41,760 bases of DNA from Lysobacterales bacterium. GTDB taxonomy: Bacteria > Pseudomonadota > Gammaproteobacteria > Xanthomonadales > Marinicellaceae. Each line of letters opens with the position of its first letter. Within the stretch, counting starts at the first letter, position 1. The notes under the pieces are model-generated. The model was not told the DNA's origin and searched no databases. It saw only the letters and a list, made by a program, of their open reading frames with translations. Of this stretch, positions 6,628 through 14,585 are shown piece after piece. Made by a program: the position numbers and the translations under genes. Where the stretch lies: assembly GCA_026988115.1 (NCBI GenBank), contig JALSLV010000095.1, positions 1-41,760 on the forward strand, written 5' to 3'.

Positions 6628-9299
6628 TATTCCCACCGTTCGATAAAACGAATTTCTTGGTCTTTTCCTTGTGCATAATTTTTTGCTAATAGCTTGAGTA
6701 AAAGACTTCTGCCTTGCGCGCTTGCGCTGGCAATTAAATGCGATTGTTTAAATTCGGGCAAGTGTTTTTTCCAGTTGCTTAAAAACACTTCGGCACTTTT
6801 TTTGTTGCTGCCAAAAATAGCAGGAACTGGGAAAATGTCATTAATGTTGGCATTTTTTGTTAGGGCAATAAGGTAACGCGGGCGTTTTATGTCTTCTAAT
6901 AATTGACTGAGAGCTTCAAGAAACACTTCATTGTCTTTGTGGGTGTGATTGGCTAAAGAAAAACGAAAATACCCTTGTTCCACTTCTGAGATAATAATGC
7001 TTTTTTCTATCTGTTTCTTATCCGTTTGCATCAAGCCTAATTGATGCAATGTTTGCAAAACCATTTGCGCAAAGAGTTGGCTGTAATGTTGTGGGTTTAA
7101 ACTAAATAATGCTCTTGTGTTGATAAATTTATTCACAAACATCGAGCCTGCAACAATAACACCCGTATAACTCAATACCGGCACAAGATTGAATAAGCCA
7201 GTTATTGACAGGGCAATTGGCGCAACAAACAAGGATGCCCAAGACAGCTTTTTGTATTTTTTGTAACGGCGGTTCATTTTGTTGTCTAATTTAGCAACAT
7301 AACGGGATATATTGTTCTTTTTGGTTTTCTCAAAATCAATTTGCAAACCCGTTTTTAAACGGTGGTGTGTGACTTTTTCTAAAGCATTCTGCCAGCGAGC
7401 TTGCAGGTTAAAAATGTCATCATTTAACCGTTTTGACATGACTTGATTGGATTTGCTGATGATTTCTTCTTCAGGCTTGTTTTCACCTAATAAGCTTAAA
7501 CGTTCGATACCTGATTCAATCTTCAATTCGTTGGCATGTAAACCAGCAAAGGTCTTAAAGCGTTTGTGCAGGTCATTAAAAATGTATTCGTTGTAGGCAC
7601 TATTGGCAGCGACGGCAACAATGTGCCAAATGCTTGAGGTTTTCATCTCGTCATTGGTGTCAATGCGAATCGCGCGTCCTCGGATTTGGTTTGAAGTGAC
7701 ATAAGCGCCTGTTTGGGTTGCCATAATTAAGGCATTGACGTGTGGTGCATCCCAACCTTCACCCAAGAGCGAACGTGTTCCAATAATGATTAACACCTCG
7801 CCTTTTTTATGCAATTCGGTAAAGGCTGCAGAGAGTTCATCGGTTTTGTTGTTGACCACGACAAAGTCTTTGTTTTCGCAATAGGTCTCATAATCAACAA
7901 TTTTATTAGTGGGTAATAAATCCGCAACAGCAGCAATAAGTTTTGTTGGGATAATCGCTAATCGACCAGTCAGTAACACCGTTTTTAAGCTTATTTCCTG
8001 ATCAAAATGATGAATAAAATAATGAAAAATTGGATAAGCGCCAGTTGGAGCTTCTAATCCGTCTAAGGCGAGTTGAAATTTTTCATCACGAATAAAATCC
8101 GATAAAACCACTAACCGCAGCCAGCCTTTTCGGCTTTTGTATTCGATGCAAGCAATATCAAAACAGGCCTTGATGCGTTCTTGGGTTTTATTGAAAGCAT
8201 CGAGTTTACGCTTTGTGCTGTCTAAGGTGATGCGTTTATGCTTTAAAAAGCGTTTGCTTTTTAATAAAGTCGCCAAGGTATCTCTAAAGGATGTAATCAC
8301 TGCAGCATCTGGGTAATGTTTGCCATCTAAAAACCCTTGCAACAATTCTTCCCATGCCGTAACGGTCATGTCGGGAATTTCATCAACACAGATTTCCAAA
8401 ATTTCCATTAAACGTACAGGCAATGGTCTTTGTCTTTGTTTTAATAAAGACAAAAGCGCGAAGCATTCGTCCAAATCGTAAAACACATCATTGACTTCAA
8501 TGGCTTGATTTTCATCCAACCATTGATGAGTCGATAACAAATAATTCAGTTCATCGTGGTTTTCAAGACTGGCAATAAATTTTTCTAAGTTTTGTTGGTG
8601 GCGAATCAATGAAGTGACATTCTTTTCATCGGTTTTGACCATCCAGATATAATCTTGGTGAGGGCATAAGGAGTTTGAGCGAACCAGTTCTGGAATGCTG
8701 ATTTGTTCGTCCACAGGACCACAGAGTTTTTGGTAACGTGACCATTCTTGCGGTGAAGCATCGTAGGGAGGAGTGGCTGTTAGACTGATGATTATTAACT
8801 CGTTATTTGATTCAACAAACTTCATCAACACTTTCCACCACGCAGCTTTGAGGTGGTGGGCTTCATCTAAAATCAGGAGTTTAAATTTGTTTTGTGCAAA
8901 CCACTGACTAATGCAGTCATATTGCGTTTTTTCATCGTTGTCGTTGAGTTTTTTATCCAAAGAAAACAATCCTTGGTAGGTCGTGGCTGTCAATTGTTTG
9001 CATTGCGTGATTGTATCGCTGCACCAAGAGGGAATTTCATCGGTTGGCAAGAAGTCAGTAACCCGCTGCAACCATTGATTGCGAATAAGGCGAGTCGGTG
9101 ACACCACAAGAGCTTTTAAATTCAATTGGTTAAAAATTTCAATGCCAATTACCGTTTTGCCCGCACCAGGTGCTGCAACTATATGAATACGCTTATCGTC
9201 TAAATAACGCAAAACATTATCAAGCACCCGTTGTTGTTCGGGTCGCCAAGAGTGCTTGAAGTTAAGAGTTGGTTTATCTAAAGTGTTAAAAGGCATCAT
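6627..9299 (-). CDS. SF2 DEAD/DEAH helicase with C-terminal membrane hairpin and extra domain
   Basis: 890 residues. Two RecA-like domains are clear: Walker A GAGKT (45-49), DEAH box (145-148), motif III SLTATPP (about 172-178), then after a long helical insertion (about 210-400) motif V GTRSLLGEGWDAP and motif VI NQIRGRAIRID (about 507-546). These place it among the SF2 enzymes related to restriction-type and RadD-like helicases, using ATP to remodel or translocate on nucleic acid. Residues about 687-724 form two hydrophobic segments, so the protein is probably tethered to the inner membrane. Residues 725-890 are a domain I do not recognise. No nuclease motif is seen. It is first in a three-gene operon with two zinc-ribbon proteins. 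Anti-phage defence or nucleic-acid handling at the membrane are both plausible. Confidence 0.85.
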   Translation of the reverse strand: MMPFNTLDKPTLNFKHSWRPEQQRVLDNVLRYLDDKRIHIVAAPGAGKTVIGIEIFNQLNLKALVVSPTRLIRNQWLQRVTDFLPTDEIPSWCSDTITQCKQLTATTYQGLFSLDKKLNDNDEKTQYDCISQWFAQNKFKLLILDEAHHLKAAWWKVLMKFVESNNELIIISLTATPPYDASPQEWSRYQKLCGPVDEQISIPELVRSNSLCPHQDYIWMVKTDEKNVTSLIRHQQNLEKFIASLENHDELNYLLSTHQWLDENQAIEVNDVFYDLDECFALLSLLKQRQRPLPVRLMEILEICVDEIPDMTVTAWEELLQGFLDGKHYPDAAVITSFRDTLATLLKSKRFLKHKRITLDSTKRKLDAFNKTQERIKACFDIACIEYKSRKGWLRLVVLSDFIRDEKFQLALDGLEAPTGAYPIFHYFIHHFDQEISLKTVLLTGRLAIIPTKLIAAVADLLPTNKIVDYETYCENKDFVVVNNKTDELSAAFTELHKKGEVLIIIGTRSLLGEGWDAPHVNALIMATQTGAYVTSNQIRGRAIRIDTNDEMKTSSIWHIVAVAANSAYNEYIFNDLHKRFKTFAGLHANELKIESGIERLSLLGENKPEEEIISKSNQVMSKRLNDDIFNLQARWQNALEKVTHHRLKTGLQIDFEKTKKNNISRYVAKLDNKMNRRYKKYKKLSWASLFVAPIALSITGLFNLVPVLSYTGVIVAGSMFVNKFINTRALFSLNPQHYSQLFAQMVLQTLHQLGLMQTDKKQIEKSIIISEVEQGYFRFSLANHTHKDNEVFLEALSQLLEDIKRPRYLIALTKNANINDIFPVPAIFGSNKKSAEVFLSNWKKHLPEFKQSHLIASASAQGRSLLLKLLAKNYAQGKDQEIRFIERWE

Positions 9300-9398
9300 T
9301 TAGTGATTATGCCATTATCGGTTTTTAATGTAAATCAGAGTTGAAAAGAGTTTTTAAATAGTTGACTTGAAAATGTTGTCAGTCATTAGTGTCTGTTC

Positions 9399-9438
9399 AA
9401 ACGACCTCTCATGCACCTTTTTTTATGAGAGGTTGTTT
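9399..9438. terminator. Hairpin between the DUF1232 gene and the helicase operon
   Basis: A 14-bp stem with one mismatch: AAACGACCTCTCAT (9399-9412) with ATGAGAGGTTGTTT (9425-9438), 12-base loop. It lies in the 160-base gap between two minus-strand units and would end the upstream transcript. The run of uridines after the stem is short, so factor-independent termination is only probable. Confidence 0.5.
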
Positions 9439-9458
9439 AATGTTAAATAAATTGGAAG

Positions 9459-9998
9459 CTAGAGAAACGAAACTCTTGTCCTTCTTATGCGGCTGTGACT
9501 TTTGGTTTTGTTTCTGCGATTTCTTCTGGTGCTTGTTGATTCAATTTTTTTGATTTTAGACCAATCATCAGTAGTAAATAGGTGATTTTTTTCGTAGACA
9601 GATCTGCATTGTGAAAAATTGCTGTAATTGTCTAATTCTGATTTTATTTTATCCGATACTATGTCGATAACTATGCAATCATCCAATAAACCTATAACAG
9701 GAATGTTGTCTGGAATGAGGTCATCAACCTTTGTTAGGTAATCAAAAGCCGCTAAAAGAGTAGTCTTTGTTGCGTTTGATAACGGCCACTGGTTATCAAT
9801 AAACATTTGCAGCATGTTTTCTAAAGGAGTAATGCGCTCAAGTACATAGTGTTCTTGGTGGGTGTTTTTTAACTCATCAAGCATCAATTGAAGGTCGCAG
9901 ATTGTGACTTTCGGGTTAGTTGTGTTATTCTTGCTTAAGATACCTGTAAAGTGCTGGGTGACTTCTTGGGTTATTTCTAAGTTGTATTGTGCATTCAT
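9459..9998 (-). CDS. DUF1232 (YkvA-like) protein with a probably frameshifted C-terminus
   Basis: 179 residues as read. The DUF1232 signature is clear in the middle: FDYLTKVDDLIPDNIPVIGLLDDCIVIDIV (about 89-118), a short domain of unknown function found in small, often membrane-proximal bacterial proteins. After DDWSKIKK the frame runs into an Arg/Asn/Ser-rich tail. Shifting by one base at a seven-adenine run (minus strand of 9545-9551) gives the natural-looking tail LNQQAPEEIAETKPKVTAA and a stop at 9487-9485. So the sequence probably carries a one-base insertion in a homopolymer, from mutation, phase variation or sequencing error. A TATAAT-like box (10035-10030) lies upstream. Single-gene unit; function unknown. 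Confidence 0.75.
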   Translation of the reverse strand: MNAQYNLEITQEVTQHFTGILSKNNTTNPKVTICDLQLMLDELKNTHQEHYVLERITPLENMLQMFIDNQWPLSNATKTTLLAAFDYLTKVDDLIPDNIPVIGLLDDCIVIDIVSDKIKSELDNYSNFSQCRSVYEKNHLFTTDDWSKIKKIESTSTRRNRRNKTKSHSRIRRTRVSFL

Positions 9999-10029
9999 AA
10001 TTGTTAACCTTGTTTTGATTTGTAGGTGT

Positions 10030-10035
10030 ATTATA
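10030..10035 (-). promoter_or_regulatory. -10 box for the DUF1232 gene
   Basis: TATAAT on the minus strand, about 32 bases before the ATG at 9998. The -35 region is poor. The soxC promoter, on the other strand, must share this 166-base intergenic space; I could not identify it. Confidence 0.4.
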
Positions 10036-10164
10036 CAACTACCACACTACAACACATGTGCCAATAGTCATTTTCTCTTCATTTTTTAGCAAAATGATAG
10101 ATTTTTAGTGCGATAAACTGGTAATATTAGAGATTGCTAATAAACACTGAAACTTGAGGGACAT

Positions 10165-11475
10165 ATGAGCGACAAAAATACGATTAAAGATCAAAAGTCT
10201 TTAAGTCAACAAAAGAACATTAACAGCCGAAGAAAATTCTTATCACAAGCGGCTGCCACCACTGCAGTCGTGGCAACTGGTGGTGCGGCTGCCAATAACT
10301 TGCCACCCAATGTACCAGAGTGGCAAAGACATTTAGGTAAGCCGGTAAACTCTAATCCGTATGGACAACCATCAAAGTATGAGTCAAGTGTGCGACGTTT
10401 ACGCGTGCCTTGGTTGACACCAGATTCAATTGCCTCAATCAGTTTTACGCCGTTAGCAGAAATTAAAGGCATGATTTCTCCAAATGGTTTAGCTTTCGAG
10501 CGTGATCATGGCGGTTTACCTACGATTGATCCAGAACAACATCGCTTGATGATTCATGGCTTAGTTGAAAAACCAATTATCTTGACAATGGATGATATCA
10601 AACGCTTTCCAAATGTTTCTCGTATTCACTTTATTGAATGCCCTGCCAACTCAGCAATGGAATGGAAAGGACCACAGGTTGGTCGCTTGCAGTTTACTCA
10701 TGGCATGACAAACTGCTGTGAATGGACAGGTGTTCCTTTAAAATATATCCTAGAAGAGGTGGGTGTTAAACCTGAAGGAAAATGGCTTTTGGTTGAGGGC
10801 GCGGACTCTGCTTCAATGAGCCGTTCTGTTCCAATGGAAAAAGCACTGGATGATACACTAGTTGTCTTTGGTCAAAATGGTGAAGCCCTCAGACCAGAGC
10901 AAGGATACCCATTAAGATTATTAACACCTGGTTGGGAAGGTAACACTTCAATCAAATGGCTACGCCGCATAGAAATTACGGCAGAACCTTCGTATCAACG
11001 TGAAGAAACTTCAAAATATACAGATTTACTTAACCCAAGAGATCCAAAACGCAAAGACCTTATTGGTAAGGCGTATTTATTTTCTTGGATAATGGAAGCC
11101 AAGGCAATTATTACGTTCCCATGCCCTGAAAAGCCACTTAAAGAACACGGCAAGTATGTGATTAATGGGTTGGCTTGGACAGGTACAGGCAAAATTAAAC
11201 ATGTTGATGTTTCTTTTGATGGTGGTATCAATTGGGTACAAGCCGAATTAAATGGTTTAGTACTGGATAAATGTTGGACACGATTTAGTATTCCATTTGA
11301 ATGGAATGGAGAAGAAGTCCTCTTGCAATCTCGGGCAACAGGTGAAGACGGTTATGTGCAACCAACCTTGAAACAATTAAGGGAAGCACGCGGCGTTGCT
11401 AGTATTTATCACAACAATGCCATACATACATGGAAAATTAATAAAAACGGTGAGGTGGAAAGTGTACAAGTTTAA
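10165..11475 (+). CDS. soxC: SoxC, molybdopterin subunit of sulfane/sulfite dehydrogenase
   Basis: 436 residues. SoxC carries the molybdenum cofactor and, with cytochrome SoxD, oxidises the SoxY-bound sulfane sulfur in the periplasmic Sox multienzyme pathway. A Tat signal is visible (NSRRKFLSQAAATTAV, 21-36), expected for a protein folded around its cofactor before export. The sulfite-oxidase fold follows: Cys159 in HFIECPANSAMEW is the Mo ligand, NGEALRPEQGYPLRLLTPGWEG belongs to the active-site domain, and a C-terminal Mo-co dimerisation domain (about 305-420) contains DVSFDGGINW. GAGGG lies five bases before the ATG. First gene of soxCDYZ; its 3' end overlaps soxD by 14 bases. Length and motifs are normal for the family. 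Confidence 0.94.
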   Translation: MSDKNTIKDQKSLSQQKNINSRRKFLSQAAATTAVVATGGAAANNLPPNVPEWQRHLGKPVNSNPYGQPSKYESSVRRLRVPWLTPDSIASISFTPLAEIKGMISPNGLAFERDHGGLPTIDPEQHRLMIHGLVEKPIILTMDDIKRFPNVSRIHFIECPANSAMEWKGPQVGRLQFTHGMTNCCEWTGVPLKYILEEVGVKPEGKWLLVEGADSASMSRSVPMEKALDDTLVVFGQNGEALRPEQGYPLRLLTPGWEGNTSIKWLRRIEITAEPSYQREETSKYTDLLNPRDPKRKDLIGKAYLFSWIMEAKAIITFPCPEKPLKEHGKYVINGLAWTGTGKIKHVDVSFDGGINWVQAELNGLVLDKCWTRFSIPFEWNGEEVLLQSRATGEDGYVQPTLKQLREARGVASIYHNNAIHTWKINKNGEVESVQV

Positions 11476-12499
11476 TCAAAAATTAATTTCTGCTGTTATT
11501 TTAGCATTATCATTAACAGCGTGTTCAAATGATACTTCGCAAACAAGCACAGAAACAACCACCAAACCTAAAGAAACTTCGGTTTCAGAAAAAGTAGCTA
11601 ATGCCATTTTACCGAGTGCACAAGCGGCTACCTATGAAGAAATAACCATTAAAACGGGTGGTTTTAATTTGGGCAAGCCTGCAAGCAAGGAAGAAATAGC
11701 GGGTTGGCATATTGAAGTATCCCATGGGCACAACTTACCTCCTGGAGAGGGAACGGCTGCCGATGGAGAAGAATTCTTTGAAGAAGTCTGTGCAAATTGT
11801 CATGGATCTTTTGGAGAGGGTGTTGGAAGAAACCCTGTTCTTGCTGGTGGAGAAGGAACATTAACCGATAAAATGAAACCAGAACGTACCGTTGGCAGTT
11901 ATTGGCCGTATGCATCAACCTTATTGGATTACACACATCGCGCTATGCCCTTTCCATCCGCACAATCATTAACATGGGATCAAACTTGGTCATTATCAGC
12001 TTATGTTTTGTATCTCAATGATATTATCGAAGATGAAGATTTTGTTTTTAATGCCCAGAGTTATAAAGAAATACACATGCCAAATGAAAATGGTTTTATT
12101 CGTGACGAAAGACCAGATACTCATAACACTCGCTGCATGAAAGATTGTAAGGATCCAGCAAGCATTAAGGTAAAAACAGCACTGTTGGGCTATGGATCAG
12201 GGGCAGAAGACGTTGTTGAAGAAACAAAAGTGGCTAAAGGTCATGAATTGGGACAAAAAATATACGATGGAACATGCCGATTATGCCATGGTACAGGTTT
12301 AGCAGGGGCACCAAAGATTGAAGACACTCTGACATGGGAGCATCGCTTAAAACAAGGATTAAGCAAAGTGCATAAACATGCAATTAACGGCTTTTCAGGT
12401 CAAAGTGGTGTCATGCCGCCAAAAGGTGGTAATATGGAATTAACTGATGATGAAGTAAAAGCCGCTGTTGATTTCATGCTTAAAGACATTGAGCAGTAA
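11462..12499 (+). CDS. soxD: SoxD, dihaem cytochrome c subunit of sulfane dehydrogenase, lipoprotein type
   Basis: 345 residues from a GTG at 11462, preceded by GAGGTGG; an in-frame GTG at 11450 and a TTG at 11396 are less likely because they extend the signal peptide. Two haem-binding motifs are present, CANCH (from Cys110) and CRLCH (from Cys272), fitting the dihaem SoxD that accepts electrons from SoxC and passes them to the respiratory chain. The N-terminus is a lipoprotein signal ending LTACSN, so the protein should be lipid-anchored, whereas well-studied SoxD proteins are soluble periplasmic cytochromes. A low-complexity Thr/Ser/Lys linker follows the lipid cysteine. Overlap with soxC indicates translational coupling. 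Confidence 0.9.
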   Translation: MYKFNQKLISAVILALSLTACSNDTSQTSTETTTKPKETSVSEKVANAILPSAQAATYEEITIKTGGFNLGKPASKEEIAGWHIEVSHGHNLPPGEGTAADGEEFFEEVCANCHGSFGEGVGRNPVLAGGEGTLTDKMKPERTVGSYWPYASTLLDYTHRAMPFPSAQSLTWDQTWSLSAYVLYLNDIIEDEDFVFNAQSYKEIHMPNENGFIRDERPDTHNTRCMKDCKDPASIKVKTALLGYGSGAEDVVEETKVAKGHELGQKIYDGTCRLCHGTGLAGAPKIEDTLTWEHRLKQGLSKVHKHAINGFSGQSGVMPPKGGNMELTDDEVKAAVDFMLKDIEQ

Positions 12500-12517
12500 T
12501 AAAAACATAAAAAGTGC

Positions 12518-12559
12518 CCATTCAGCTTATATTCAACTTTACTAATATAAGATGAATGG
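12518..12559 (+). promoter_or_regulatory. Strong hairpin between soxD and soxY
   Basis: A 16-bp stem with one mismatch, CCATTCAGCTTATATT (12518-12533) against AATATAAGATGAATGG (12544-12559), with a 10-base loop. No uridine run follows, so it is not a typical terminator. It may stabilise the 3' end of soxCD mRNA or set the soxYZ to soxCD ratio. Confidence 0.55.
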
Positions 12560-12598
12560 TATAGAATACAAAACATAAATATTTATTAGGAGAAAACT

Positions 12599-13045
12599 AT
12601 GAGTTTAACAAGAAGAAGCATGCTAAAGCGAATCATCGCAGGCAGTGCTATTGCTTTGGTTCCTTTTGGCGCATTTGCTAAATGGGCAGAAGCAGCATTT
12701 AAAGCAGACACCTACAAAGGCGCATTAGCTGAAATTGGTTCAGAGGACGCAATTGCAAGTGATAAAATCAAACTTAAAGCCCCTGAAATTGCTGAAAATG
12801 GTGCGGTAGTGCCAATACGCGTTTCATCTACATTAGAAAACATTGAGTCTATTAGCCTGCTAGTTGAAAAGAACCCAACACCATTAACAGCACAATTTAA
12901 AATGTTTCCAGGTTTAAAGCCTGATTTTAAAATTCGTGTCAGAATGGGCGAAACTTCAAAAGTAGTCGCTATAGTTAAAGCGGGTGGAAAGTCTTACTCT
13001 ACAAGTTCTGAAGTTAAAGTAACAATCGGCGGCTGCGGCGGTTAA
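12599..13045 (+). CDS. soxY: SoxY, sulfur-carrier subunit
   Basis: 148 residues. SoxY carries the sulfur substrate covalently on a C-terminal cysteine and presents it to SoxXA, SoxB and SoxCD. The C-terminus TIGGCGG, with Cys146, is the diagnostic swinging arm. The N-terminus SLTRRSMLKRIIAGSAIALVP is a Tat signal; SoxYZ is exported as a folded pair on the SoxY signal. An AGGAG site lies before the ATG. soxZ follows after 12 bases. Nothing unusual is visible. Confidence 0.94.
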   Translation: MSLTRRSMLKRIIAGSAIALVPFGAFAKWAEAAFKADTYKGALAEIGSEDAIASDKIKLKAPEIAENGAVVPIRVSSTLENIESISLLVEKNPTPLTAQFKMFPGLKPDFKIRVRMGETSKVVAIVKAGGKSYSTSSEVKVTIGGCGG

Positions 13046-13057
13046 GGAGAAAATATT

Positions 13058-13357
13058 ATGAGAATTAAAGCAAAATTAAAAGGCGATACAGCCACGGTTA
13101 AATTATTAATTAAACATCCGATGGAATCTGGTCGTCGTAAAGATGAAGCTGGGAAATTGATTCCTGCCAAATACGTACAAACGGTTACTGGTCATATTGC
13201 AGGAACTCAAGTATTTGAAGTTAATACGGGTCCTGGTGTTTCTAAAAATCCATTTATTCAAGTGATTTTGGAAGGCCGTAAAGCTGGAGAAACAATTGAT
13301 TTTAAATGGGTTGATTCATCTGGTGCTACCGAAGAAGGCTCTGCTACTTTAAAGTAA
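13058..13357 (+). CDS. soxZ: SoxZ, partner of SoxY
   Basis: 99 residues with no signal peptide, as expected, since SoxZ is carried across the membrane with SoxY. The Ig-like fold segments typical of the family are present: IKAKLKGDTATVKLLIKHPMESG near the start, the YVQTVTGHIAG strand, and NPFIQVILEGRKAGETI. It stabilises SoxY and forms the carrier heterodimer. A GGAG site precedes the ATG. A rho-independent terminator follows 20 bases after the stop, closing the operon. Confidence 0.93.
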   Translation: MRIKAKLKGDTATVKLLIKHPMESGRRKDEAGKLIPAKYVQTVTGHIAGTQVFEVNTGPGVSKNPFIQVILEGRKAGETIDFKWVDSSGATEEGSATLK

Positions 13358-13378
13358 GCTGGTTTTTTTATAAAGTAA

Positions 13379-13409
13379 AAAGGGTTGTTCTAGGACAACC
13401 CTTTTTTTT
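13379..13409 (+). terminator. Rho-independent terminator of the sox operon
   Basis: Stem AGGGTTGT (13381-13388) with ACAACCCT (13395-13402), six-base loop, then eight consecutive T. The A-run before the stem could serve the opposite strand, but no minus-strand gene ends here. Confidence 0.88.
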
Positions 13410-13444
13410 GTGGGATAATTTCGGTTTTCATTCTGATTACCATT

Positions 13445-14572
13445 ATGCGTCGAGTCTTAATCTTTTTTTTACTCTTAAGTTTTAATGCCAATGCTGATTT
13501 AGTTAAACCCACACTGGTTGAAATAAGTGTTTTCACCGATGGCACTTATCAAGTAGAGGTTAGAGCCAGTATTGAAGCATTACTGACGGGTATTAATTCA
13601 CAATATAAAAACACCAAAGAATCCCCAAACGCTCAAGCTTATGATGACTTACGGGTCTTAGAAAAAGAACAACTAGCCGCTGAATTTAAAAAATTTCACC
13701 AAAAATTTACTCAAATTGTAAAACTCAAATTTGATGATAAAATTGTTCCACTAACAGTAACAAAGGTAGATATACCCGAACCAGGTTACACAAAAGTGCC
13801 GCGGATAAGTGTGATTACTTTGAGTGGTGAAATAGATCGAGAAGTTAAAAGCATCAGCTGGTATTATCCAGCAGCTTTTGCCGATAATGCGGTGCGTGTG
13901 AGGCAGGTTGATAAAGAGGCACAAAAATGGCACTGGTCGAATTGGCAATGGTTACGCAAGGATAACTGGAGTAAACCATTTGATTTGACTGAAGTCTTTC
14001 ATCAACAACCCACATGGTCAGTCATTAAAGATTATACACGAGCGGGCTTTGATCATATTTTACCCAAAGGGATGGATCACATATTATTTATTTTGGGAAT
14101 ATTTTTATTAAGTATAAAACTGCGTCCTTTACTCTTACAAGTCACAATGTTTACGGTTGCTCACTCTATAACATTAAGTTTAGCGATGCTTAATATAATT
14201 AATATACCTTCTAATATTGTGGAACCCTTAATCGCCCTTTCCATTGCATTTATTGCCTTTGAAAATATTGTAAGCAAAGAAATCAAACCCTCCCGATTGG
14301 TGGTGGTCTTTATGTTTGGGTTGTTGCATGGCATGGGTTTTGCCAGTATGCTCGCTGATTTTGGTATGCCGAAAAACTCCTTTGCAACAGCGCTTATTAG
14401 CTTTAATGTGGGCGTTGAATTAGGGCAATTAACGATTATAGCCTTGGCCTTTGCTTTGGTTGGGTATTGGTTTAGAAACGAAACCTGGTACCGAAAAGTT
14501 GTTGTAATACCCGCATCCTTAATTATAGGATTTGTTGGTTTGTATTGGACTTATGATAGAATTGTATTTTAA
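13445..14572 (+). CDS. HupE/UreJ-family membrane protein
   Basis: 375 residues. A signal peptide (1-17, ending NANA) is followed by an extracytoplasmic beta-rich domain (about 18-195) and then about six membrane helices. The membrane part starts at PKGMDHILFILGIFLLS and contains the family pattern TMFTVAHSITLSLAML and FGLLHGMGFASML, whose His and Asp residues are thought to bind a metal. HupE/UreJ proteins are associated with nickel uptake for hydrogenase or urease, but many members, including those with a large N-terminal domain, are uncharacterised. Here it sits after a sox operon terminator and 13 bases before a nitroreductase-fold gene, with no nickel enzyme in sight, so the metal and role are open. 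Confidence 0.82.
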   Translation: MRRVLIFFLLLSFNANADLVKPTLVEISVFTDGTYQVEVRASIEALLTGINSQYKNTKESPNAQAYDDLRVLEKEQLAAEFKKFHQKFTQIVKLKFDDKIVPLTVTKVDIPEPGYTKVPRISVITLSGEIDREVKSISWYYPAAFADNAVRVRQVDKEAQKWHWSNWQWLRKDNWSKPFDLTEVFHQQPTWSVIKDYTRAGFDHILPKGMDHILFILGIFLLSIKLRPLLLQVTMFTVAHSITLSLAMLNIINIPSNIVEPLIALSIAFIAFENIVSKEIKPSRLVVVFMFGLLHGMGFASMLADFGMPKNSFATALISFNVGVELGQLTIIALAFALVGYWFRNETWYRKVVVIPASLIIGFVGLYWTYDRIVF

Positions 14573-14585
14573 CTTAACTATTTAA

